Source: an uncultured Caulobacterales bacterium
GTDB taxonomy: Bacteria > Pseudomonadota > Alphaproteobacteria > Caulobacterales > Maricaulaceae
NCBI GenBank assembly: GCA_938007945.1
Contig: CALLME010000301.1
Coordinates: 1-5,371 of the forward strand
DNA: 5,371 nt
Direction of reading: 5' to 3'
The position numbers were made by a program, and so were the translations under genes. Positions 1-5,371 of the stretch are shown in pieces (within the stretch, counting starts at the first letter, position 1; every line of letters starts with the position of its first letter). The notes beneath the pieces were generated by a model. It saw nothing but the letters and a program-made list of their open reading frames with translations. It did not search any database and had not been told where the DNA came from.

Positions 1-8
1 TCAGCCAT
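1..8 (-). CDS. 5' end of a divergent gene (first codons only)
   Basis: On the minus strand an ATG at 8-6 is followed by GCT and GA, so the protein would begin Met-Ala-(Asp/Glu) and continue off the left edge. The start is supported by a GGAG ribosome binding site six bases upstream and by a promoter-like sequence further up. The product cannot be told from two codons. By established gene order, leucyl aminopeptidase (pepA) lies next to lptF and divergent from it in E. coli and many other proteobacteria, so pepA is the natural guess, but this is inference from context only. Confidence 0.45.
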
Positions 9-14
9 GTTTAT

Positions 15-18
15 CTCC
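15..18 (-). promoter_or_regulatory. Ribosome binding site of the divergent gene
   Basis: The minus strand reads GGAG, then six bases (ATAAAC), then ATG. This is a near-ideal Shine-Dalgarno spacing. It is the main reason for calling a gene start at the very edge of the window. Confidence 0.5.
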
Positions 19-94
19 AAAAGAAAGTCGCGCGCATTGCGATAAATAATGTTTTGCCGAGTGGTAAACTATGCGCGATGTGATTAGAAGAGTA

Positions 95-122
95 ATCATA
101 GGAAAAGACAAAATTGTCACAA
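95..122 (-). promoter_or_regulatory. Candidate sigma70-type promoter for the divergent gene
   Basis: Minus-strand -35 box TTGTGA (122-117, four of six consensus bases) is separated by 16 bases from -10 box TATGAT (100-95, five of six). Transcription would start near position 88 and leave a leader of about 80 bases before the ATG at 8. The -35 box lies inside the inverted repeat at 112-124, so a protein bound there could block this promoter. This is a pattern match only. Confidence 0.35.
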
Positions 123-124
123 TT
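112..124. repeat. Perfect 6-1-6 inverted repeat, possible operator
   Basis: AATTGT and ACAATT are exact reverse complements around a single central C. The repeat lies between the divergent gene and lptF, 45 bases upstream of the lptF start, and overlaps the minus-strand -35 box. Read on the + strand it contains TTGTCA (114-119), a five-of-six match to a -35 box, but only a poor -10 (CAACAT, 138-143) lies 18 bases downstream. It could be a regulator site serving both directions, or chance in AT-rich spacer DNA. Confidence 0.35.
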
Positions 125-169
125 AATTGAGGACTGCCAACATCCCAAAATCGAGGCTAAATTAACCGC

Positions 170-1312
170 ATGACTCTGTTGCAGCGCTATTTCCGCAGCC
201 AAGCTTTTTGGCCGCTTGTAATTTCGCTCTCCGCGCTCGCGACGCTTGCTTTACTGACGCAAAGCCTTTCGACGATTGATTTGATTGTGGAGAACCGTCA
301 ATCGGCTTTTGTTTTCCTCAAAGTTACCTTTCTCGCCCTGCCACAGCTCGTGTCTATCATCATGCCGCTCGCCGTGTTCATGGCGATTATATTTGCCGTG
401 AACCGTCTCAATATTGATAGCGAACTTGTTGTCGCCAAAGCCTCAGGGATGAGCCCTGCGCAGATAGGTAGCCCACTCCTGCGCCTCGCGACTTACGCTT
501 TTATCCTGCACATCTTTATTAACCTTTGGGTTCAGCCGACATCTTTCCGCGCAATGCGGGCCGAACTGTTAAGCGTTCGCACTGACATCGCCGCGCAAAT
601 GCTGCGGCCAGGGGAATTTATTCGCCCCGCTACAGGTGTGACAGTCTATGCGCGCGAGATTAAATCCTCTGGTGATATGGTGGACGTGCTGATTTATGAC
701 GCCAGAAGTACGATTGAGCCAATGACTCATTCTGCAAAATCAGGGCAAATTACGAAATTTGGTGACCGCACGCTCCTTGCGCTCAAAGACGGTAATATCC
801 AAACGCTCAATCCGACGGGGACTTTGGATATTATCGAGTTTGAAACCCACACCATTGACCTCACCGATATTATGGCGATGGATCCTGTCTTACGGCTCAA
901 GACATCTGACCGATATCTGCACGAGTTGCTCCGCCCCACGGACAGAGAGCGAGCAAATAAGAAGGGCTACCGCAAACTCCTCGCCGAGGGACATGCGCGG
1001 CTGTCTGCGCCGATTTACAACATCGCGCTCACCCTGCTCGCCCTCGCCTTTCTCACTCGTGGAGAATATCAACGTATGGGCTATGGCCGTAAAATTGCGC
1101 TTTGTGCTATTACAGGATTTGTCGCTAGGCTGGGCGGCTTTGCCCTCACGGCTGCCGCAGAGAGTGACGCAGCCCTAAATCCCGCGCAATACGCCCTGCC
1201 CATAGCTATCAGTCTAATTTGCGGGTTTATGATCTTGAAGGAAGGCGGATCAAAAAAGCTTAAAAAAGTCAAAATTGACACTGCCTATTCCCATCGGGAG
1301 GCCCCCGTATGA
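170..1312 (+). CDS. lptF: LPS export system permease LptF
   Basis: LptF is one of the two membrane subunits of the inner-membrane ABC exporter LptB2FG, which extracts lipopolysaccharide and passes it to the periplasmic Lpt bridge. The 380-residue product has the YjgP/YjgQ family layout: hydrophobic segments near residues 13-30, 55-78 and 101-121, a periplasmic beta-jellyroll region of about 155 residues, then segments near 278-296, 306-328 and 339-356. The family signature SELVVAKASGMSP follows TM2 (residues 84-96). The C-terminus is a lysine-rich cytoplasmic tail (KKLKKVK, 362-368). An in-frame TAA at 158-160 makes ATG 170 the first usable start; its ribosome site is weak (GAGG at 153-156, 13 bases away). 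It is the first of the coupled pair, and its TGA overlaps the lptG ATG. I call it LptF rather than LptG from gene order and the QSLSTIDLIVENR segment after TM1, which fits alphaproteobacterial LptF. The cognate ATPase LptB is not in the window. Confidence 0.93.
   Translation: MTLLQRYFRSQAFWPLVISLSALATLALLTQSLSTIDLIVENRQSAFVFLKVTFLALPQLVSIIMPLAVFMAIIFAVNRLNIDSELVVAKASGMSPAQIGSPLLRLATYAFILHIFINLWVQPTSFRAMRAELLSVRTDIAAQMLRPGEFIRPATGVTVYAREIKSSGDMVDVLIYDARSTIEPMTHSAKSGQITKFGDRTLLALKDGNIQTLNPTGTLDIIEFETHTIDLTDIMAMDPVLRLKTSDRYLHELLRPTDRERANKKGYRKLLAEGHARLSAPIYNIALTLLALAFLTRGEYQRMGYGRKIALCAITGFVARLGGFALTAAAESDAALNPAQYALPIAISLICGFMILKEGGSKKLKKVKIDTAYSHREAPV
1296..1301 (+). promoter_or_regulatory. Strong ribosome binding site of lptG inside lptF
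   Basis: GGGAGG lies seven bases before the lptG ATG at 1309, within the last codons of lptF. It is the best Shine-Dalgarno sequence on the + strand of the window. With the ATGA stop/start overlap it indicates tightly coupled, roughly equal synthesis of the two partner subunits. Confidence 0.75.
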
Positions 1313-2421
1313 CGCTTGTCTCTCGCTATATCGCGCGACGCGTCTTTCGCGGCATTGCGCTCGCCTTTGTTATCGTGACGTCAATTATTTTGCTTGTCGA
1401 TTTTGTCGAGGCCACACGTAATATTGGCGATGACGGCGCATTTAGCCTCGTCCAGATTGCAGGGCTTACCTTGCTAAAAATTCCGCAACTCATTGAAGAA
1501 ACCATACCCTTTATTGTACTTTTTGGCGTTATGGGCGCGCTATACGGCCTGAATAAGCGTAGTGAACTTGTTGTGTTGCGCGCGTCGGGACTGTCCGCGT
1601 GGCGCTTCCTCTGGCCCGCCATATGGGTGAGCGCGCTTATCGGGATTATTTGGGCGACCGTCTTTAATCCCCTCGCCGCGCGGTCAATGGCGAAATATCA
1701 AGCCATTCTTATAGAGGCCGCACAAAACGAGAGTGGCCCAACCCCTTCAATCTTGACAACAGAGGACGTCTGGCTCCGCGAAGGGATAGATGGACAGCAA
1801 GTTGTGGTTCACGGCAAACGTTCACCCGCAAAACCATCTACACTGACTGACGTAACCTTTTATTATTACAGCGTCGAGGACGGCATTGATGGCAACACAA
1901 GCTATTCTCACAGGCTGGATGCGAAAATGGCCAAATTATCGCCGCGCGGATATTGGACGCTGTCCGACGTCACAAAAAATGATCTTGAAAACAGAACCGA
2001 ACGTAGCTTGACTGTGTCTCTTCCGACGCAGCTAAGCCTCGCTGACTTACGAGAACACAGAAAAATCGTGCGCAAAGCGGCATTTTGGAACCTCCCGTCC
2101 AAGATTAAAGCTGCGCAAAATGCCGGGTTTTCGTCAGTTGGGTTTCGTCTGCAATGGCACAAGCTCCTGTCTCTACCCCTCACGCTCATCGGCCTCACCA
2201 TCGTGGCGGCCGCCGTGTCGATGGGCAATGTCCGTTCTGGTGGGGTAATAGGTCTGATGCTCATAGGCGCGGCAACAGGATTTTTCGTCTATTTCTTTAA
2301 CAATCTCATTTCCGCCTTTGGGCAATCACAAGCCCTGTCTATCGTTACGGCAAGTTGGACTGTGCCGTTGCTTGTGCTGCTGCTGGGCCTTGCTTATCTC
2401 GCGCGGCTCGAGGATGGATAA
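1309..2421 (+). CDS. lptG: LPS export system permease LptG
   Basis: LptG pairs with LptF to form the membrane cavity that receives LPS and pushes it toward LptC/LptA. The 370-residue product shows hydrophobic segments near residues 12-31, 62-82, 99-120, 283-305, 312-331 and 341-366, with a periplasmic jellyroll domain between about 125 and 275. The family motif SELVVLRASGLS (85-96) matches the one in the preceding protein. RYIARR at residues 6-11 aligns with RYIGK of E. coli LptG. ATG 1309 overlaps the lptF TGA as ATGA and follows a strong GGGAGG site, so the start is secure. In an ungapped alignment from memory, Asp31 falls where E. coli has Lys34. The usual next gene in many alphaproteobacterial clusters, lptD, is not found downstream; surA follows after 125 bases. 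Confidence 0.93.
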   Translation: MTLVSRYIARRVFRGIALAFVIVTSIILLVDFVEATRNIGDDGAFSLVQIAGLTLLKIPQLIEETIPFIVLFGVMGALYGLNKRSELVVLRASGLSAWRFLWPAIWVSALIGIIWATVFNPLAARSMAKYQAILIEAAQNESGPTPSILTTEDVWLREGIDGQQVVVHGKRSPAKPSTLTDVTFYYYSVEDGIDGNTSYSHRLDAKMAKLSPRGYWTLSDVTKNDLENRTERSLTVSLPTQLSLADLREHRKIVRKAAFWNLPSKIKAAQNAGFSSVGFRLQWHKLLSLPLTLIGLTIVAAAVSMGNVRSGGVIGLMLIGAATGFFVYFFNNLISAFGQSQALSIVTASWTVPLLVLLLGLAYLARLEDG

Positions 2422-2450
2422 TCAACTGTAGACTGACCGAAATTTAATCT

Positions 2451-2466
2451 TTTTTAGCGCTGAAAA
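2451..2466. repeat. Near-perfect 16-bp palindrome upstream of surA
   Basis: The sequence TTTTTAGC/GCTGAAAA is self-complementary apart from one T-G pair (2455 with 2462). It lies 29 bases after the lptG stop and about 28 bases upstream of the candidate surA -35 box. There is no loop or T-run after it in the + direction, so it does not look like an intrinsic terminator; a protein-binding dyad is the better reading. It may also be chance. Confidence 0.3.
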
Positions 2467-2494
2467 CGTCTAAGTTAAAAGCTGCTGGCATTTA

Positions 2495-2522
2495 TTGCCT
2501 TGGCGCGCAAATCAGCTATACA
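2495..2522 (+). promoter_or_regulatory. Candidate sigma70-type promoter for surA-pdxA-rsmA
   Basis: TTGCCT (2495-2500, four of six -35 bases) is followed after 16 bases by TATACA (2517-2522, four of six -10 bases). Transcription would begin near 2529 and leave a leader of about 18 bases before the surA ATG. The 125-bp gap, compared with the overlapping lptF/lptG junction, makes a separate promoter reasonable. The boxes are imperfect, so confidence is low. Confidence 0.35.
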
Positions 2523-2546
2523 GGCTCGGAACAACGGATTCTTGTC

Positions 2547-3806
2547 ATGACACGCAACAGTTTTTTTAAATCTCTTCTGCTCTCAGCAGTCATGGGAACC
2601 GCAATCTGCGGACAGGCGACCGCCCAGCAAAGCCCCTTCAGCCACGGCATAGCCGCTGTGGTCAATGATGACATCATCACAACACACGATTTGCAACAGC
2701 GTGTTCTTTTCATGCTCGCGACGACTGGCGCAGAACGTGACGAGGCAACGTTGGCGCGTCTGCAACAGACCGCGCTTCGCAACCTGATTGATGAGCATAT
2801 CCAACTTCAAGAAAGCACAAAGTTTGAACAAACGATCTCAGACGCCGAAGTTAACCGCTCTGTCGCGCGCCTGATTGGTCGTAACGGTCTTGACCCCAAC
2901 GAAGTCGCGCAGCAACTCGCCCAAGCAGGTATTTCTATCAACACGCTACGAGACCAAGTTCGTTCAGAGATTGCGTGGCAGCGCATTGTTAACGGACTTT
3001 ATGGCTCGCGCATTCGTATCAGTGACGCTCAGATTGACGAAAATCTTGCGCGCCAAACACTCAACGCAGAACAACCCTCTATCCGTGTTGCGGAAATCTA
3101 TATTGAAGCGACACCAGAAGTCGGCGGCATGGACGGCGCGATGGAAGGCGGACGCGCGATGAAAATTCAAGCGCAGCAAGGCGCGCCCTTCACGCTTCTC
3201 GCGCAGCAATTCTCATCTGCCCCATCTGCGGCCAAAGGCGGCGATGTCGGTTGGGTCCGTGAAGGCGAACTTCGCCCCGAAGTGGACGCCGTTCTTGCGA
3301 CAATGGGCAAAGGCGAAGTGTCTGATCCTATTCAAGTGCCAGGTGGTGTATACGTGGTCGCCAAGATTGACGAACGCGTTTCGACCTCTGAAACTGTTTA
3401 TAAGCTAAAGCAAGTCAACCTGCCCGCCGATGACGAAGCAGCTCTTGAGGCAGCGTCCGAAAAACTGACCGCGCTTAAGCCGTCTCTCAATAGCTGCAAA
3501 ACCCTTGAAGATGACATCAAAGAGGTTGACGGTTTGAAAACGGCGGACATGGGCGAAGTCAAAGGCTCTGATATGAGCGACGAAATCACGGCTGTACTCG
3601 CGTCGACAGGCGTAAATGAATTGTCTGATCCCATCTCGACACCTGCGGGCGCTGTTGCTCTGATGGTGTGTGAGCGTAACGTAACGGGATCAAATATCCC
3701 AACGCGTACAGAGATCGAAGAACGCCTGATGGATAAGCAACTCGCGCAAGCGTCAAAGCGTCACCTACGTGACCTGCGCCGCCAAGCGACCATTATGATG
3801 CGCTAG
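2547..3806 (+). CDS. surA: SurA-type periplasmic peptidyl-prolyl isomerase/chaperone
   Basis: SurA-family proteins guide unfolded outer-membrane proteins across the periplasm and carry parvulin prolyl isomerase domains. The 419-residue product starts with a Sec signal peptide: basic MTRNSFFK, a hydrophobic core, and an Ala24-Thr-Ala26 cleavage site. The N-terminal chaperone domain begins at AAVVNDDIITTHDL (36-49) and runs to about 160. A parvulin domain covers about 178-280, with the hallmark run QFSSAPSAAKGGDVGWV (221-237), ELRPEV, and DPIQVPGGVYVV (260-271). A second, degenerate parvulin-like unit covers about 284-380; it keeps DPISTPAGAVALMV (361-374) but lacks the GGDxGW core. It holds cysteines 317 and 375, the only two in the mature protein. 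The total length is near that of E. coli SurA (about 430). No upstream in-frame start exists nearby and the signal peptide fits ATG 2547, although its ribosome site is weak. The TAG stop lies 47 bases before the first canonical pdxA start. Confidence 0.88.
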   Translation: MTRNSFFKSLLLSAVMGTAICGQATAQQSPFSHGIAAVVNDDIITTHDLQQRVLFMLATTGAERDEATLARLQQTALRNLIDEHIQLQESTKFEQTISDAEVNRSVARLIGRNGLDPNEVAQQLAQAGISINTLRDQVRSEIAWQRIVNGLYGSRIRISDAQIDENLARQTLNAEQPSIRVAEIYIEATPEVGGMDGAMEGGRAMKIQAQQGAPFTLLAQQFSSAPSAAKGGDVGWVREGELRPEVDAVLATMGKGEVSDPIQVPGGVYVVAKIDERVSTSETVYKLKQVNLPADDEAALEAASEKLTALKPSLNSCKTLEDDIKEVDGLKTADMGEVKGSDMSDEITAVLASTGVNELSDPISTPAGAVALMVCERNVTGSNIPTRTEIEERLMDKQLAQASKRHLRDLRRQATIMMR

Positions 3807-3853
3807 GCAGCACTATAACCGCCTTAACTCACCCCTTATCTCGCCGACCTCTC

Positions 3854-4858
3854 GTGCTCAGCATGGGTGATCCTGCGGGAATTGGCCCTGAAATCACACT
3901 CAAAGCTTGGGCCACGCTGAAAGACACTCCAGACCTTACTTTCGCCGTCATAGCCCCGCTTTCCGTCATGGAAGACGCAGCCAAACGCCTCGGCATGGGC
4001 GGGCCGCTTGCCGTTACCACGCTGGAACAGAGTGCCAAAGTTTTTGGCATCGCCCTGCCCGTCATTGACCAAGGTCGCACGGGCACAGTTACACCTGGCG
4101 AGCCGTCTGCTACGCAGGCTGATTTCGTGACCGACTCTATTGCGCGGGGTGTTGCGCTTTGCCTGTCGGGTGAAGCGGCGGGGCTTGTGACAAACCCTAT
4201 CTCAAAAGAAGTGCTTTACCGCGCGGGGTTCAGCCATGCTGGTCATACAGAATATCTTGGCGAGCTGACAAAATCCGCGCCGCAACTCGGCCCGCGTGGC
4301 CCCGTTATGATGCTCTCCGCAGGCGGCTTGAGCGTGGCACTTGCGACCGTCCACTTGTCCCTACAAGACGCGATTACGCAGCTTTCAGCCGATAAAATTA
4401 TCGACAATGCCAAGGTGCTACATCACGCGCTAATCGAAGATTTTGGCATCGCAAAACCGCGCATCGCCCTCACAGGTCTCAATCCACACGCGGGCGAAGG
4501 CGGGGCGTTGGGGCGTCAAGAAATCGAGATTATCAACCCCGCGGCGACAGAATTACGCGACATGGGCATTAACGTGACGGACGCACAACCCGCCGATACG
4601 CTATTCCATGCCGAGGCACGCAAAGGCTATGACGCTGTGCTCGCTATGTATCATGATCAAGGGCTTATCCCCGTTAAAACGATTGATTTTCACGGCGGGG
4701 TAAATATCACGCTTGGCTTGCCGATTGTGCGCACCTCGCCTGACCACGGGACAGCATTTAACATTGCGGGCCAAGGGTCCGCGCGGGCCGATAGCCTGAT
4801 TGCCGCCATTAAAGCAGCGCGCAAAATTGCTGATACACGAGCCCACCATGTTGGGTGA
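3854..4858 (+). CDS. pdxA: 4-hydroxythreonine-4-phosphate dehydrogenase PdxA
   Basis: PdxA oxidises 4-phosphohydroxy-L-threonine with NAD; the product decarboxylates to 3-amino-1-hydroxyacetone phosphate, which PdxJ uses for pyridoxine 5'-phosphate. Counting from GTG 3854 the protein has 334 residues, close to the family norm of about 330. Visible motifs are MGDPAGIGPEI (4-14), VTNPISKE (112-119), GHTEYLGEL with substrate-contacting His131-Thr132, and the three metal-binding histidines: His167 (ATVHLSL), His212 (LNPHAGEGG) and His267 (MYHDQGLIPVKT). The closing signature is RTSPDHGTAFNIAGQG (293-308). The start is doubtful. The frame reads RRPLVLSMGDPAG, but no ATG, GTG or TTG occurs between the in-frame TGA at 3770-3772 and GTG 3854, which cuts into the first beta strand and has no ribosome site. 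A rare ATA start at 3815, seven bases after AGG (3805-3807), would give 347 residues. The 3' end overlaps rsmA by 11 bases. Confidence 0.93.
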   Translation: MLSMGDPAGIGPEITLKAWATLKDTPDLTFAVIAPLSVMEDAAKRLGMGGPLAVTTLEQSAKVFGIALPVIDQGRTGTVTPGEPSATQADFVTDSIARGVALCLSGEAAGLVTNPISKEVLYRAGFSHAGHTEYLGELTKSAPQLGPRGPVMMLSAGGLSVALATVHLSLQDAITQLSADKIIDNAKVLHHALIEDFGIAKPRIALTGLNPHAGEGGALGRQEIEIINPAATELRDMGINVTDAQPADTLFHAEARKGYDAVLAMYHDQGLIPVKTIDFHGGVNITLGLPIVRTSPDHGTAFNIAGQGSARADSLIAAIKAARKIADTRAHHVG

Positions 4859-5371
4859 TCTACCGACACTGACAGAAGTCGTGAAGCAATATCACCTCTA
4901 CGCCAATAAGAAGCTTGGGCAACATTTCCTGCTTGATATGAATATCACGGACAAGATTGCCCGACTCACAACGCCTTTAGTCGGCGTAACCGTATTTGAG
5001 GTCGGCCCAGGCCCAGGCGGGCTAACGCGTTCCCTTTTTAAGGCAGGCGCGGAGTCTGTCATCGCTATTGAAATGGACGAGCGTTTCTTGCCCCCCCTCG
5101 CCGATATTGGCGCGGCCGCAGACGGTGAACTTCGCGTGATTAACGGTGACGCGCTTAAGGTCGATATGCCGTCAGAAGCATCTGGAGACATCAAAATTGC
5201 CGCTAATCTGCCCTATAATGTGGGCACGAAGATGCTCACCAATTGGTTGACGACTGAGCCGATTTTTTGGTCGCGCGCCGTGCTAATGTTCCAGAAAGAA
5301 GTGGCCGAGCGCGTCGTCGCGCAGGTCGGAGATAAGGGCTACGGGCGGCTCGCCATACTCGCGCAATCGGT
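4848..5371 (+). CDS. rsmA: 16S rRNA (adenine(1518)-N6/adenine(1519)-N6)-dimethyltransferase RsmA, 5' part
   Basis: RsmA (KsgA) uses S-adenosylmethionine to dimethylate two adjacent adenines in the 3'-terminal helix of 16S rRNA, late in small-subunit assembly in the cytoplasm. The window holds 174 codons plus two bases of a gene that usually has about 270-280; it runs off the right edge and is not broken. Motifs in order: the N-terminal KKLGQHFLLD (21-30), SAM-binding motif I FEVGPGPGGLT (50-60), acidic Glu75 at the end of the second strand, GDA (100-102), and the catalytic NLPY motif (120-123) followed by NVGT. FQKEVAERV (about 144-152) is also typical. ATG 4848 lies within pdxA, 11 bases before the end of its stop codon, so translation is probably coupled; no clear Shine-Dalgarno sequence precedes it. 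MLGDLPTLTEVVKQYHL resembles alphaproteobacterial RsmA N-termini, which supports this start. A run of seven C (5091-5097) encodes Pro-Pro-Leu in frame. Confidence 0.95.
   Translation, partial: MLGDLPTLTEVVKQYHLYANKKLGQHFLLDMNITDKIARLTTPLVGVTVFEVGPGPGGLTRSLFKAGAESVIAIEMDERFLPPLADIGAAADGELRVINGDALKVDMPSEASGDIKIAANLPYNVGTKMLTNWLTTEPIFWSRAVLMFQKEVAERVVAQVGDKGYGRLAILAQS

Noticed and set aside
11..202. Minus-strand 63-codon open frame spanning the lptF start and upstream region
   Set aside because: It has no recognisable motif, starts inside lptF in antisense, and lies over a divergent control region that has its own better-supported gene start at position 8.
759..1178. 139-codon + strand open frame inside lptF
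   Set aside because: It is in a shifted frame within a clearly coding lptF and is rich in Ser/Arg in the way typical of shadow frames. Nothing resembles a domain.
1908..2264. 118-codon minus-strand open frame antisense to lptG
   Set aside because: It is a shadow of lptG codon bias, with no ribosome site or motif, while lptG itself has strong family features.
2481..2510. Possible hairpin GGCA-TTTAT-TGCC as a terminator after lptG
   Set aside because: The stem is only four base pairs and is not followed by a T-run. It overlaps the candidate surA -35 box, so it does not support termination.
2528..2550. GGAAC as the -35 element of an ECF/sigmaE-type promoter for surA
   Set aside because: The motif lies only 14 bases before the surA ATG, so the -10 and transcription start would fall inside the coding region, and no fitting -10 is present.
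2600..2615. Lipoprotein signal at Cys21 of the SurA-like protein
   Set aside because: The residues before Cys21 (Thr-Ala-Ile) do not fit a lipobox, which needs Gly, Ala or Ser just before the cysteine. An Ala-Thr-Ala signal peptidase I site follows at 24-26.
5091..5097. Seven-C run in rsmA as a frameshift site
   Set aside because: The frame continues with correct RsmA motifs on both sides (motif I before, GDA and NLPY after), so the gene reads through without a shift.

Overview
The window carries a compact envelope and housekeeping gene cluster: lptF, lptG, a SurA-type periplasmic prolyl isomerase/chaperone, pdxA and the 5' part of rsmA (ksgA), all on the + strand. The order, the moderate GC content and the style of the proteins point to an alphaproteobacterium. 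These features include a SurA with two C-terminal cysteines and an RsmA with a DLPTLTEVV-type N-terminus. I cannot fix the order or genus from sequence alone.

Layout. Positions 1-8 hold the first codons of a divergent gene on the minus strand; it has a well-placed ribosome binding site and a plausible promoter. Positions 9-169 are a divergent intergenic region with a perfect 6-1-6 inverted repeat. lptF (170-1312) and lptG (1309-2421) overlap by ATGA and are translationally coupled. They encode the two membrane subunits of the LptB2FG exporter, which extracts lipopolysaccharide from the inner membrane. A 125-bp gap (2422-2546) follows, with an AT-flanked palindrome and a candidate sigma70-type promoter. 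surA (2547-3806), pdxA (3854-4858) and rsmA (4848 to beyond the right edge) probably form a second transcription unit, with or without read-through from lptFG.

How the genes work together. LptF and LptG export LPS, and SurA chaperones outer-membrane proteins through the periplasm; in enterobacteria LptD is one of its clients. PdxA makes the pyridoxine 5'-phosphate precursor, and RsmA dimethylates 16S rRNA. The last two share the operon by long-standing gene order rather than by pathway.

What stands out: lptD is absent from the slot between lptG and surA where many alphaproteobacteria carry it; pdxA lacks any canonical start codon in the expected place; and LptG has an acidic residue where E. 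coli has an LPS-contacting lysine. I found no mobile element, CRISPR array, RNA gene, broken gene or novel defence-type system. This is mainly an ordinary conserved locus.
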